A stretch of 64,000 nucleotides of DNA from Conexibacter woesei DSM 14684 (GTDB lineage Bacteria > Actinomycetota > Thermoleophilia > Solirubrobacterales > Solirubrobacteraceae): positions 2,666,001 to 2,730,000 of the forward strand of contig NC_013739.1 in NCBI RefSeq assembly GCF_000025265.1, read 5' to 3'. Shown here one piece after another: positions 47,851 through 55,802 of the stretch; within the stretch, counting starts at the first letter, position 1, and each line of letters begins with the position of its first letter. The position numbers were made by a program, and so were the translations under genes. The notes below the pieces were generated by a model. That model made no database searches, had not been told where the DNA came from, and was given only the letters and a program-made list of their open reading frames with translations.

Positions 47851-50333
47851 GGGCGCCGGCACGGCGTCGCGTCGCGGTGCGGGTCGAGGGGGTCGTGCAG
47901 GGGGTCGGGTTCCGGCCGTACGTCTTCCGGCTGGCAGAGGAGCTGGGGCTCGCGGGGTTCGTGCTCAACGACGTCCACGGCGTGCTCGCCGAGGTCGAGG
48001 GGGAGGACGCGGCCGTCGCGCGCTTCCTCGCGCTGCTGCCCGAGCGGGCGCCGCCGCTCGCGCGCGTCGAGGGGGTGGCGGTGCGCGACCTGGATCCGGT
48101 CGGCGACGGCGGCGCGTTCGCGATCGTCGAGAGCGTCGCGGGCGGCACGCCGGACGCGCGCGTCTCTCCCGACACCGCGACGTGCGACGACTGCCTCGCG
48201 GAGCTGTCCGATCCGGCGGATCGCCGCTTCCGCTACCCGTTCCTCAACTGCACGAACTGCGGCCCGCGCTTCACGATCGTGCGCGGCGTCCCGTACGACC
48301 GCCCCGCGACGACGATGGCGTCGTTCGCGATGTGCGCCGCCTGCCGCGCCGAGTACGACGACCCGCGCGACCGCCGCTTCCACGCCCAGCCGAACGCCTG
48401 CCCGGCCTGCGGGCCGCGCGCACGGCTGCTCGACGCGGAGGGGAGGGAGATCGCCGACGCTCCCGCTTCCCCCGACGCGGTCGGCCCCGCCGACGCTCCC
48501 GCTTTTCCCGACGCGGTCGCGGCGGCGGCCGCCGAGCTGCTCGCCGGGCGGATCGTGGCGGTCAAGGGCGTCGGCGGCTACCACCTCGCGTGTCGCGCTG
48601 ACGAGGAGCGCGTGGTCGCCGCGCTGCGCGCGCGCAAGCGGCGCGAGCAGCGGCCGTTCGCGCTGATGGTCGCGAGCGTCGCGGCGGCGCGGGCGCTCGT
48701 CGAGCTGGGGGAGGCGGAGGAGCGGCTGCTGTGCTCGCGCGCGCGGCCGATCGTGCTGGCTGCGCGGCGCGCGGACGGCGGCGCCGCCGGTGCCCGCGTC
48801 GCGGACGCCGTCGCGCCAGGTGCCCCCGAACTGGGCCTGATGCTGCCGTACACGCCGCTGCACCAGCTGCTGCTCACGGACGCGGGCGGCGTCCCGCTGG
48901 TGATGACGAGCGGGAACGTCTCCGACGAGCCGATCGCGTTCGACGACGCCGAGGCGCTGCGGCGGCTGGGCGCGATCGCCGACCTGCTGCTGGTCCACGA
49001 CCGTCCGATCGCGACGCGGACCGACGACTCGGTCATGCGCGTCGTGGAGGTCGCGGGCGCGCGGCGGCCGCTGCCGCTGCGCCGCTCGCGCGGGTTCGTG
49101 CCGGACGGGATCGCGCTGCCGCTCACGGCCACGCGGCCGATCCTCGCGTGCGGGGCGGAGCTGAAGAGCACGTTCTGTCTGGCGAAGGGGACGACCGCGT
49201 GGGTCGGCCACCACATCGGCGACCTCCAGAACTACGCGACCGAGCGTTCGTTTCGCGACGGGATCGCCCACTTCGAGCGGCTGTTCGCGGTGACGCCGCA
49301 GCTCGTCGCCCACGATCTGCACCCCGACTACCGCTCGACCGCGTACGCGCTCGAACGCGAGGGCGTCGAGACCGTCGCCGTGCAGCACCACCACGCGCAC
49401 CTGGCAGCCTGCCTGGCCGAGCACGGCGAGACGGGCACGGCGGTCGGCGCGATCTACGACGGCACCGGACTCGGCACCGACGGCACGGTGTGGGGCGGCG
49501 AGCTGCTCCTCGGCGACCTCACCGGCTTCGCCCGCGTCGGCTCGCTGCCGCCGGTCAGCCTCCCGGGTGGAGATCGCGCCGCCCGCGAGCCGTGGCGGAT
49601 GGCCTGCGCCTGGCTGATCGCCGCGCGCGAGGACGCCGCGCCGCCCGCTGCCGCGCCGCCCGCTGCGGCGCCGCCCGCTGCGGCGCCGCCCGCTGCCGCG
49701 CCGCCCGCTGCCGCGCCGCCCGCTGCGGCGCCGCCGCCGATCCCGCCCGCCCTCGCCGGCCGCATCGCGCCCGAGCGCTGGGCTGCGATCGCCCGGATGG
49801 CCGCGAGCGGCTTCGCGTCGCCGCCGACGACGAGCATGGGCCGCCTGTTCGACGCGGTCGCCGCGCTCTGCGGCATGCGCGCGGCGGTTGCGGCGACATA
49901 CGAGGGACAGGCCGCGATCGAGCTGGAAGCGATCGCGGACCGCGCCGAGCGCGGCGCGTACGAGCTGCCGCTCGCGCCCGCCCCGCCCGGAGCGCCGCCG
50001 CTCCTCCTCTACGCGCACGTCACGATCCGCCAGGTCGTCGCGGACCTCGCCGCGGGCACCCAGACCGGCGTCGTCTCCGCGCGCTTCCACCGCGCGCTCG
50101 CGACCGCGACCGCGACCGCTTGTGCGCAGGTGGCGTCGGACGCCGGCACCGATCTGGTCGTCCTCTCCGGCGGCGTCTTCCAGAACCGGCTGCTGCTGGA
50201 GGAGACGGCCGCCCGCCTTCAGGCGGCCGGCCTCCACGTGCTCGTCCCGCTCCAGCTGCCGCCCAACGACGGCGGGATCTCCTACGGGCAGGCGGCGGTC
50301 GCGGCGGCGCGCGACGCCGCCGCCGCCGCGTAG
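47847..50333 (+). CDS. hypF: carbamoyltransferase HypF
   Basis: An 828-residue enzyme that carbamoylates the HypE cysteine. The domains are in order. An acylphosphatase domain has VEGVVQGVGFRPYVFRLA (catalytic Arg). Two zinc fingers are CDDCLAEL ... CTNCGPR and CAAC ... CPACGP. A YrdC-like domain has VAVKGVGGYHLACRA. A Kae1-like domain has VQHHHAHLAACLAEH and AIYDGTGLGTDGTVWGGELL, ending with LSGGVFQNRLLLEE. It is about 60 residues longer than usual because of a 36-base duplication near 48453-48524 and a PPAAA repeat insertion at about residues 597-631. The GTG start overlaps the SIS gene. Last gene of the operon. Confidence 0.95.
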   Translation: MRAPARRRVAVRVEGVVQGVGFRPYVFRLAEELGLAGFVLNDVHGVLAEVEGEDAAVARFLALLPERAPPLARVEGVAVRDLDPVGDGGAFAIVESVAGGTPDARVSPDTATCDDCLAELSDPADRRFRYPFLNCTNCGPRFTIVRGVPYDRPATTMASFAMCAACRAEYDDPRDRRFHAQPNACPACGPRARLLDAEGREIADAPASPDAVGPADAPAFPDAVAAAAAELLAGRIVAVKGVGGYHLACRADEERVVAALRARKRREQRPFALMVASVAAARALVELGEAEERLLCSRARPIVLAARRADGGAAGARVADAVAPGAPELGLMLPYTPLHQLLLTDAGGVPLVMTSGNVSDEPIAFDDAEALRRLGAIADLLLVHDRPIATRTDDSVMRVVEVAGARRPLPLRRSRGFVPDGIALPLTATRPILACGAELKSTFCLAKGTTAWVGHHIGDLQNYATERSFRDGIAHFERLFAVTPQLVAHDLHPDYRSTAYALEREGVETVAVQHHHAHLAACLAEHGETGTAVGAIYDGTGLGTDGTVWGGELLLGDLTGFARVGSLPPVSLPGGDRAAREPWRMACAWLIAAREDAAPPAAAPPAAAPPAAAPPAAAPPAAAPPAAAPPPIPPALAGRIAPERWAAIARMAASGFASPPTTSMGRLFDAVAALCGMRAAVAATYEGQAAIELEAIADRAERGAYELPLAPAPPGAPPLLLYAHVTIRQVVADLAAGTQTGVVSARFHRALATATATACAQVASDAGTDLVVLSGGVFQNRLLLEETAARLQAAGLHVLVPLQLPPNDGGISYGQAAVAAARDAAAAA
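48453..48524 (+). repeat. 36-base tandem duplication in hypF
   Basis: Two tandem near-identical 36-base units starting at 48453 and 48489 (each starting GCCGACGCTCCCGCTT) encode ADAPASPDAVGP and ADAPAFPDAVAA in the linker between the zinc fingers and the YrdC domain. Confidence 0.85.
49635..49739 (+). repeat. 15-base tandem repeats in hypF
   Basis: Six consecutive 15-base units, GCCGCGCCGCCCGCT or the variant starting GCGGCG, plus a partial seventh encode a (PPAAA)n stretch inside the Kae1-like part of HypF. The frame is kept and the conserved motifs resume after it. Confidence 0.9.
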
Positions 50334-50367
50334 CCGCGTCGGCCGGCGGTCGCGCCGGCCGACGTGC

Positions 50368-51231
50368 TCAGCTTCCGGCGCTGACGCTCGCGTCGTCGGG
50401 GATCCAGATCGGCTTCCAGGCGGGCAGCTCGTGGAAGCGCCGCAGCTCGGCGAGCCCGGAGAGGTTGCCGCCCCAGCCGGCATACGGCGGCGTGCCGCCG
50501 AAGCCGCTCTGCACGAGCGTCAGTCTCGTCCGGCCGCTCGACTCCTCCAGCTCCCACGTCGTGACGCCGACCGGCCCGCCCCAGTCGATCGACATGCGGC
50601 GGCCGGGCTCCAGCTCGAGGATCTTCGCCGGGTTGGGGTTGTTCTCCAGTCCGCCCATCCCGACGCGACCGCCGACGAACGGCTCGATATCGATCGGGAA
50701 GCCGAACCAGCGCGACACCTTCGCCGAGTCGATCAGCGAGTCGAAGACCTGCTCGGCGAGCGCGTCGATCAGGACCGTTCTCTGCAGCTCGGCGGAGGTG
50801 AAGTCGACCATCGCCGTCGGCTCGCGGCCTTCGAGGTGGTCGACGAGGTTCGCGAGCGCGAGCGCCCAGAACGTCTGCAGGACGCCGCGGATGCTGCTTT
50901 CCTCGACCGCCTCCTGGAAGTCGAAGTGCGACTGCGTCAGCGTGACGATCGTCGCCGCCTCGCCGTCCGGCTCCAGCGAGATCGACGTCGTCGTCTCGGC
51001 GCCGTCGAGCAGCCACGTGAAGCGGACGCCGCGGTCGTCCGCGTGCAGCAGCCGCTGGTGAGGCGCGCTGCCCTCGGGCGTGTAGCGGCCCCAGAACTCG
51101 TACCGCTCAGGCAGCTCCACCTCGGCGTGCTCGGCGAGCCAGATCCGCAGCGTCGCGGCATCCGTGATCGCGTGGTGGACGGTCGCCAGCGGCGCCCCGG
51201 CGCGGGCGCGGAGGGTCATCGGATCACTCAT
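50368..51231 (-). CDS. tandem SRPBCC/AHSA1-domain protein
   Basis: A 287-residue protein with two START-like (SRPBCC, AHSA1) domains. The first (about 1-145) has APLATVHHAITDAATLRIWLAEHAEVELPERYEFWGRYTPEG. The second (about 150-287) has DALAEQVFDSLIDSAKVSRWFG and PAKILELEPGRRMSIDWGGPVGVTTWELEES. Each can bind a hydrophobic ligand. Such proteins are often the regulated partner of an ArsR-like repressor, and its start overlaps the stop of the ArsR-type gene by 8 bases. Ligand and reaction are unknown. Confidence 0.85.
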   Translation of the reverse strand: MSDPMTLRARAGAPLATVHHAITDAATLRIWLAEHAEVELPERYEFWGRYTPEGSAPHQRLLHADDRGVRFTWLLDGAETTTSISLEPDGEAATIVTLTQSHFDFQEAVEESSIRGVLQTFWALALANLVDHLEGREPTAMVDFTSAELQRTVLIDALAEQVFDSLIDSAKVSRWFGFPIDIEPFVGGRVGMGGLENNPNPAKILELEPGRRMSIDWGGPVGVTTWELEESSGRTRLTLVQSGFGGTPPYAGWGGNLSGLAELRRFHELPAWKPIWIPDDASVSAGS

Positions 51232-51781
51232 CTCGGTCTCCCTTGGGGTAGCACGCGACGGCGAGCTTGAAGGCGTCGCCCTCGGCGCCGCCGTAGCGGG
51301 TGAACAGGTCCTGCAACGTCGACTGGAGGTCGGTCAGGAACGCCTCGCGCTGCGCGGCGGGGATGCGGATCTCGCCCGAGATCCCGATCGACGGCAGCTC
51401 CGGTGCCGCGCGGTCGAGCCCGGCGACGTCGGCCTGGATCTCCTCCGCGAGGTCGAGCAGGTAGCCGAGGCTCAGCTCGTCCTGCGCGCGGCGGCCGCCG
51501 ATCCGGCCGACGAGCCGGGGGGAGAGCCAGTAGGAGCGCGCGGCCGCCTGGTAGATCCCCTCGCTGATCCCGCGGACCTTGCGCTCGGACACCTGCTGCG
51601 CGAGGCCCATCTCGACCAGTCTTCTGACGTGGTAGTAGACGCGCTGGGGCGTCTGGCCCAGCTGCGCCGCGATCGCCGTGCACGTGACCGGCTCGGCGAG
51701 CTGCCGCAGCACCTCGATGCGCTGCGGCTTGAGCAGCGCCTCGGCCTGCTCGATCTCTGCCAGGTAGAGGACGTCCTTCAT
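51224..51781 (-). CDS. ArsR-like helix-turn-helix regulator
   Basis: A 185-residue regulator. The winged helix (EALLKPQRIEVLRQLAEPVTCTAIAAQLGQTPQRVYYHVRRLVEMGLAQQVSERKVRGISEGIY) fills about residues 12-80. The helical C-terminal half (GYLLDLAEEIQADVAGLD; FLTDLQSTLQDLFTRYGG) probably dimerises or binds ligand. The ATG at 51781 is chosen because MKDVLYLAEIEQAEALL starts the domain naturally. On the minus strand TTGACA (51815-51820) lies upstream, close to an AT-rich stretch with two TTTACG repeats that could be its operator. It heads the ArsR-SRPBCC unit. Confidence 0.85.
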   Translation of the reverse strand: MKDVLYLAEIEQAEALLKPQRIEVLRQLAEPVTCTAIAAQLGQTPQRVYYHVRRLVEMGLAQQVSERKVRGISEGIYQAAARSYWLSPRLVGRIGGRRAQDELSLGYLLDLAEEIQADVAGLDRAAPELPSIGISGEIRIPAAQREAFLTDLQSTLQDLFTRYGGAEGDAFKLAVACYPKGDRDE

Positions 51782-51785
51782 CGTA

Positions 51786-51820
51786 AAGTCATCTTTGCAC
51801 GTAAAAATCCTACTTGTCAA
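51786..51820 (-). promoter_or_regulatory. promoter/operator region of the ArsR-SRPBCC unit
   Basis: A minus-strand TTGACA hexamer at 51815-51820, followed by an AT-rich stretch (unusual here), TTTTTACGTG and CTTTACGATG as a direct repeat of TTTACG before the ATG. This is consistent with a sigma70-type -35 and an autoregulatory site; no clear -10 hexamer can be assigned. Confidence 0.45.
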
Positions 51821-51822
51821 TG

Positions 51823-51867
51823 GTCGTCCTGGGTTGGTGTCGCTATGCGACCACTACCCAGGACGAC
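51823..51867. repeat. 45-bp palindrome, type 2, copy 1
   Basis: An imperfect palindrome with 21-base arms and a 3-base TAT loop. The outer arms are GTCGTCCTGGGT and its complement; the apex is GTCGC-TAT-GCGAC. Eighteen of 21 positions pair. It directly abuts the methyltransferase remnant at 51874 and the promoter of the ArsR gene. Two more copies are at 59373-59417 and 60289-60333. Confidence 0.88.
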
Positions 51868-51873
51868 GCCCGG

Positions 51874-52123
51874 CGTAGGATCGACCTCGCCGCCGGCACC
51901 GGGAAACTCACGCGCCGGCGAGCGCCGCGGCTTCCGCCTCGTGCAGACGCTCGACCGCCGTGGCCTGCTCCAGCGCGTGCGCTCGACGAGCTACATCGCG
52001 GCGCTGTCCGCCGCCGAGCGCGAGCGTGCGATGGCGCCAGTGGAACGGCTCGTGGAGCAGCTTCCGGAGCCGATCGAGCTGCCGTACAGGACCGACCTCT
52101 TCACGTTCGCCGCGACGGCGTAG
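51874..52123 (+). pseudogene. remnant of a SAM-dependent methyltransferase
   Basis: Two pieces of a class I methyltransferase in different frames. RIDLAAGTGKLTRR (51874-51918) is the SAM-binding motif I without its N-terminal part. RGFRLVQTLDRRGLLQRV onward to ELPYRTDLFTFAATA (about 51920-52123) is the typical C-terminal segment of the same family. Roughly the central 130-150 residues expected between them are missing, and the frame shifts at the junction. The 5' end is cut off a few bases from the 45-bp palindrome at 51823-51867, as if insertion or rearrangement at the repeat truncated the gene. It fills most of the 409-base gap between the ArsR and SDR genes. Confidence 0.7.
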
Positions 52124-52190
52124 CGGCGCGCATCCGTCAGCGCGTTCTCTAGTGTCGCTCGCGGCTGGAGTGCGACGAAGGAGCGACGGC

Positions 52191-53045
52191 GTGAGCGGGC
52201 TGAATCTGAGCGGCAAGACGATCTTCATCTCGGGCGCGAGCCGCGGGATCGGGCTGGCGATCGCGTTGCGCGCGGCGCGCGACGGCGCGAACGTGGCGCT
52301 GATCGCGAAGACGGCGGAGCCGCATCCGAAGCTGGAGGGGACGGTCTACACCGCGGCGGAGGCGATCGAGGCGGCGGGCGGCAGAGCGCTGCCGATCGTC
52401 GGCGACATCCGCGACGAGGCGCAGGTCGAGGCCGCGGTCGCGCAGACGGTCGAGCGCTTCGGCGGGATCGACGTCTGCGTCAACAACGCGAGCGCGATCA
52501 ACCTCGCCGGGATCGAGCAGTTGGAGATGAAGCGCTACGACCTGATGCAGAACATCAACGTGCGCGGCACCTTCGTCGTCAGCAAGGCGTGCGTGCCGCA
52601 CCTGCGCAGGGGGACCAACCCGCACGTGCTGACGCTCTCGCCGCCGATCAACCTCGACCCGAGATGGCTCGCGCCGTACACGGCATACACGATCGCCAAG
52701 TACGGCATGACGCTCGTCGCGCTCGGCCTGGCGGAGGAGCTGCGCGAGGCCGGCGTCGCGTCGAACGCGCTGTGGCCGCGGACGCTCGTCGCCACCGCGG
52801 CGGTGCAGAACCTGCTCGGCGGCGACGAGGCGATGCGCCGCGCGCGCACGCCGGACGTCTACGCCGACGCGGCGTACGAGGTGCTGACGCAGCCGAGCCG
52901 CGAGTACACCGGCCAGGCACTGCTGTGCGAGGACGTGCTCGTCGCCGCCGGCGTGACCGACCTCAGCCGCTATTCCAACGGCGACGGCGCCGACCTCGGC
53001 GTCGACCTGTTCGTCGACGACGCGAACCCGCCCTCGCTGCGCTGA
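52191..53045 (+). CDS. short-chain dehydrogenase/reductase, HSDL2-like
   Basis: A 284-residue NAD(P)-dependent oxidoreductase. The cofactor motif is ISGASRGIGLAIALRAARDG and the structural motif CVNNASAINLAG. The active site has Ser in LTLSPPINLDPRW and Tyr/Lys in AYTIAKYGMTLVALGLAEEL. The PPINL and YTIAKYGM blocks are typical of the hydroxysteroid-dehydrogenase-like-2 group, whose substrates are poorly known. The GTG start has GAAGGAG upstream. The end overlaps the convergent LacI gene by 76 bases. Confidence 0.9.
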   Translation: MSGLNLSGKTIFISGASRGIGLAIALRAARDGANVALIAKTAEPHPKLEGTVYTAAEAIEAAGGRALPIVGDIRDEAQVEAAVAQTVERFGGIDVCVNNASAINLAGIEQLEMKRYDLMQNINVRGTFVVSKACVPHLRRGTNPHVLTLSPPINLDPRWLAPYTAYTIAKYGMTLVALGLAEELREAGVASNALWPRTLVATAAVQNLLGGDEAMRRARTPDVYADAAYEVLTQPSREYTGQALLCEDVLVAAGVTDLSRYSNGDGADLGVDLFVDDANPPSLR

Positions 53046-54079
53046 CTGCTCGCGCGGACCAGCAGGTTCGCGGCGATCGTGCGGGAGGTGGCGGTCGCGC
53101 GGCCGGCGAGGCGGTCGATCAGCAGCTCGGCGGCGGCGCTGCCGCGCTCTCCGGGGTGGAGGTCGAGCGCGGTGATCGCCGGGTCGCCGAACGTCGTCTC
53201 CGGGCTGTCGGCGCCGCTGGCCACCATCAGGTCGCCGGGGATCGTCAGCCCGAGCGCCCGCGCTGCCTGCACGACGCCGGCGGCGGCGCGCTCGGCGAGC
53301 GCGACGATCGCGTCCGGGCGGTCGGGCCGGTCCAGCAGCGCGTGCGCCTGCTCGCGGGCGCTGCGGACGAGGTCGTGGAGGCTGGCGCGCGCCTCGATCG
53401 GCTCGGCGCCGCGCTGCGCGCACCAGGCGCGGTAGGCGTCGACCGACTCGACCGTCCAGCCCCACTCGGAATCGGACGCGAGCAGCGCGATCCGCTCGGC
53501 GCCGGCGGCGGCGAGGTGGTCGAGCAGCGTCCACGTCGCCTCGCGGTTGTCGCCGACGACGCACCAGTCGTGGTCGGGCCGGCCGGGGTCGCGCTCGATC
53601 GTCACGACCGGGATCCCCTGGCCGGCGAGCACGTCGATCCGCGGGTCGAGCGCGACCGGGTCGCACAGCAGCACGCCGTCGGCGTCGAGCCTGCGCAGGT
53701 TGTCGCCGTCGTCGGCGGCGGGCGAGAGCAGCAGCGAGTGCTCGAGCCCGAACGCCGTGCTGGCGGCGGCTGACGCCAGCAGCATGTAGTAGCTGAGGCC
53801 GAGCATCTCGCGCTCTGCCGCACCGAGGCTCGGCAGCAGCAGCGCGATCGTCGACGTGCGGCCGCTGCGCAGCGAGCGTGCGTTGCGGCTCGCGCGGTAG
53901 CCGAGCTTCGCAGCCTCCGCGAGCACGCGCGCCCGCGTCCCCGGATCGACCTCGCCCTTGCCGTTGACGGCGTGCGAGACGGTCTTGACCGACACGCCCG
54001 CGGCCGCCGCCACGTCGCGGATCGTCGCGCGTCTGACCCCCGCGCGTCTCGCGCTCCCCGACGATGGCCTATGCGTCAT
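52970..54079 (-). CDS. LacI-family transcriptional regulator
   Basis: A 369-residue regulator. The LacI helix-turn-helix and hinge are at the N-terminus (ATIRDVAAAAGVSVKTVSHAVNGKGEVDPGTRARVLAEAAKLGYR, about residues 18-62). A periplasmic-binding-protein-like ligand domain follows (TIALLLPSLG, IPVVTIERD, DNREATWTLLDHLAAAGAERIALLAS, PDAIVALAERAAAGVVQAARALGLTIPGDLMVASGADSPE). It is divergent from the amidohydrolase-permease operon, with a LacI-type operator in the 52-base gap, so it very probably represses that operon. The Ser/Arg-rich end overlaps the SDR gene. Confidence 0.93.
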   Translation of the reverse strand: MTHRPSSGSARRAGVRRATIRDVAAAAGVSVKTVSHAVNGKGEVDPGTRARVLAEAAKLGYRASRNARSLRSGRTSTIALLLPSLGAAEREMLGLSYYMLLASAAASTAFGLEHSLLLSPAADDGDNLRRLDADGVLLCDPVALDPRIDVLAGQGIPVVTIERDPGRPDHDWCVVGDNREATWTLLDHLAAAGAERIALLASDSEWGWTVESVDAYRAWCAQRGAEPIEARASLHDLVRSAREQAHALLDRPDRPDAIVALAERAAAGVVQAARALGLTIPGDLMVASGADSPETTFGDPAITALDLHPGERGSAAAELLIDRLAGRATATSRTIAANLLVRASSQRSEGGFASSTNRSTPRSAPSPLE

Positions 54080-54100
54080 GTCGGGGAGGATACCTTGTTG

Positions 54101-54118
54101 CCGAAAACGTTTACTGGT
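54101..54118. promoter_or_regulatory. LacI-type operator
   Basis: An AT-rich dyad centred on AAACGTTT (54105-54112) within CCGAAAACGTTTACTGG. It has the central CG and flanking arms typical of LacI/GalR operators. It lies in the gap between the divergent lacI-family gene (start 54079) and the amidohydrolase gene (start 54132), where it could control both. Confidence 0.75.
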
Positions 54119-54131
54119 ACGTTGCCGCGCC

Positions 54132-55802
54132 ATGCCGACCCGTCCCGACCGAGCCGTCTCGCCCGCTCGCGCAGCGCGCCCCTCGCAGCCCGCCGACCTC
54201 GTCGTCCGCAACGCGCGCATCCGCACCCTCGTCCCGTCCGCTCCGTGGGCGAGCGCCGTCGCGATCCGCGGCGGCGAGATCGTCGCCGTCGGCGCCGACC
54301 GCGACGTCGCGCCGCTTGCAGGTCCGGGCACCGAGACGATCGACGGTGGCGGGACCCTGTCGGTGGTGCCCGGACTCACCGACGCGCACATCCACCCCGT
54401 CTGGGGCGCCGAGCTGGCCGTCGGCGCCGACCTCAACGGGCTCACGACGCTCGCCGCCGTGCACGCCGCGCTCACCGCCGAGGCCGCCGCGACGCCCGCT
54501 GGCGAGTGGGTCCGCGGCTGGGGGCTCGACCCCGCCGTCCTCGGCGGGCAGCCGATCTCCTCCGCCGCGATCGCGGCCGCCGTCGGCGACCGCCCCGCGC
54601 TCGTGCTCTGCTACGACCTCCACACCGCCGTCGCGACACGGCCGGCGCTCGCGCTCGCGGGCGTCGACGGGCCGCGCGCGTTCGGCGACGCCTCCGAGAT
54701 CGTGTGCGACGCCGACGGCCCGACCGGCGAGCTGCGCGAGCCGTCCGCCTACCGGCTCGTGCTCGACGCGGCGCCCGGCAGCACCGGCGCGGCGTTCCGC
54801 CGGCGCGTCGGCGGCGTCCTGCGCGACCTCGCGCGCCTCGGCCTGACCGGCGGCCACGCGATGGACGGGACGCCTGAAGGGCTCGCGCTGTACACCGAGC
54901 TGGAGCAGGAGGGCGCGCTCTGTCAGCGCGTCGTCGTGCCGTTCTGGCAGCGGCCGGACGCGACCGAGGCGGAGATCGAGGAGCAGCTGGCGCTGCGCGA
55001 CGCGCGCGGCCGGCGCTGGCGCGGCGGCGTAGCCAAGTTCTTCGTCGACGGCGTGATCGAGACCGGCACCGCGTGGCTGGAGGAGCCCGACAGCCACGGC
55101 GAGGGGCTGACCCCGTACTGGCCCGACCCCGAGCGCTACCGCGAGCGCGTCGTGCGCTTCGCGCGCGCCGGCTTCCAGTGCGTCAGCCACGCGATCGGCG
55201 ACCGCGCGGTGCGCGCCTCGCTCGACGCCTACGCCGCCGCCGGCGTGCGCGCCGCCAACGGCGCCCCGCACCGCGTCGAGCACCTCGAGCTGGTGACCGA
55301 CCGCGACGTGACGCGCATCGCGGCGGAGGGCGTCGTCGCCTCGATGCAGCCGCTCTACATGCAGGCGCGCCGCGCCGACGGCAGCGACATCTGGACCGGG
55401 CGCGTCGGCTCCGAGCGCGCCGCGCGCGCCTTCCGCACGCGCGACCTGCTGAACGCGGGCGCCCAGCTCGCGCTTGGCTCCGACTGGCCGGTCTCGCCCG
55501 TCGACCCGCGGGTCGGGATGGCGTGGGCGCGGCTGCGCCGGCCGCCCGGACAGCCGGACGTCGAGGTGCTGGAGCCCGCCCAGCGGCTGACCGCGCTGGA
55601 GGCGCTGCAGGGCTATACGTCGGGCGCCGCGGACGCCGTCGGCGAGCCGCGCCAGGGCCGGATCGCGCCAGGCTGCGCGGGCGACCTGACCGCCTTCGCG
55701 GCCGACCCGGTCGAGGTCTCGGCCGACGAGCTGCCCGACCTGCCGGTGTGCCTGACCGTGGTGGATGGAGAGATCGTGTTCCGAGCAGAGGAGTCGAGAT
55801 GA
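54132..55802 (+). CDS. amidohydrolase family protein (YtcJ/NfdA-like)
   Basis: A 556-residue metal-dependent hydrolase of the Amidohydro_3 group. It has LVVRNARIRTLVP, the metal motif VVPGLTDAHIHPVWG (HxH), GGVAKFFVDGVIETGTAWL (catalytic Lys/Asp region), CVSHAIGDRAVRASLDAY, HRVEHLELV, LALGSDWPVSP (metal Asp) and the closing beta domain GRIAPGCAGDLTAF. Known relatives hydrolyse amide or formyl-amide bonds, for example NfdA on N-formyl compounds. It is first of a four-gene operon and overlaps the permease gene by ATGA. The substrate is probably an N-acylated amine or amino acid derivative (inference from the neighbours). Confidence 0.9.
   Translation: MPTRPDRAVSPARAARPSQPADLVVRNARIRTLVPSAPWASAVAIRGGEIVAVGADRDVAPLAGPGTETIDGGGTLSVVPGLTDAHIHPVWGAELAVGADLNGLTTLAAVHAALTAEAAATPAGEWVRGWGLDPAVLGGQPISSAAIAAAVGDRPALVLCYDLHTAVATRPALALAGVDGPRAFGDASEIVCDADGPTGELREPSAYRLVLDAAPGSTGAAFRRRVGGVLRDLARLGLTGGHAMDGTPEGLALYTELEQEGALCQRVVVPFWQRPDATEAEIEEQLALRDARGRRWRGGVAKFFVDGVIETGTAWLEEPDSHGEGLTPYWPDPERYRERVVRFARAGFQCVSHAIGDRAVRASLDAYAAAGVRAANGAPHRVEHLELVTDRDVTRIAAEGVVASMQPLYMQARRADGSDIWTGRVGSERAARAFRTRDLLNAGAQLALGSDWPVSPVDPRVGMAWARLRRPPGQPDVEVLEPAQRLTALEALQGYTSGAADAVGEPRQGRIAPGCAGDLTAFAADPVEVSADELPDLPVCLTVVDGEIVFRAEESR

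Noticed and set aside
49635-49739. CRISPR-like repeat array
   Set aside because: The units are contiguous 15-mers without spacers and lie in frame inside hypF; they encode PPAAA pentapeptides.
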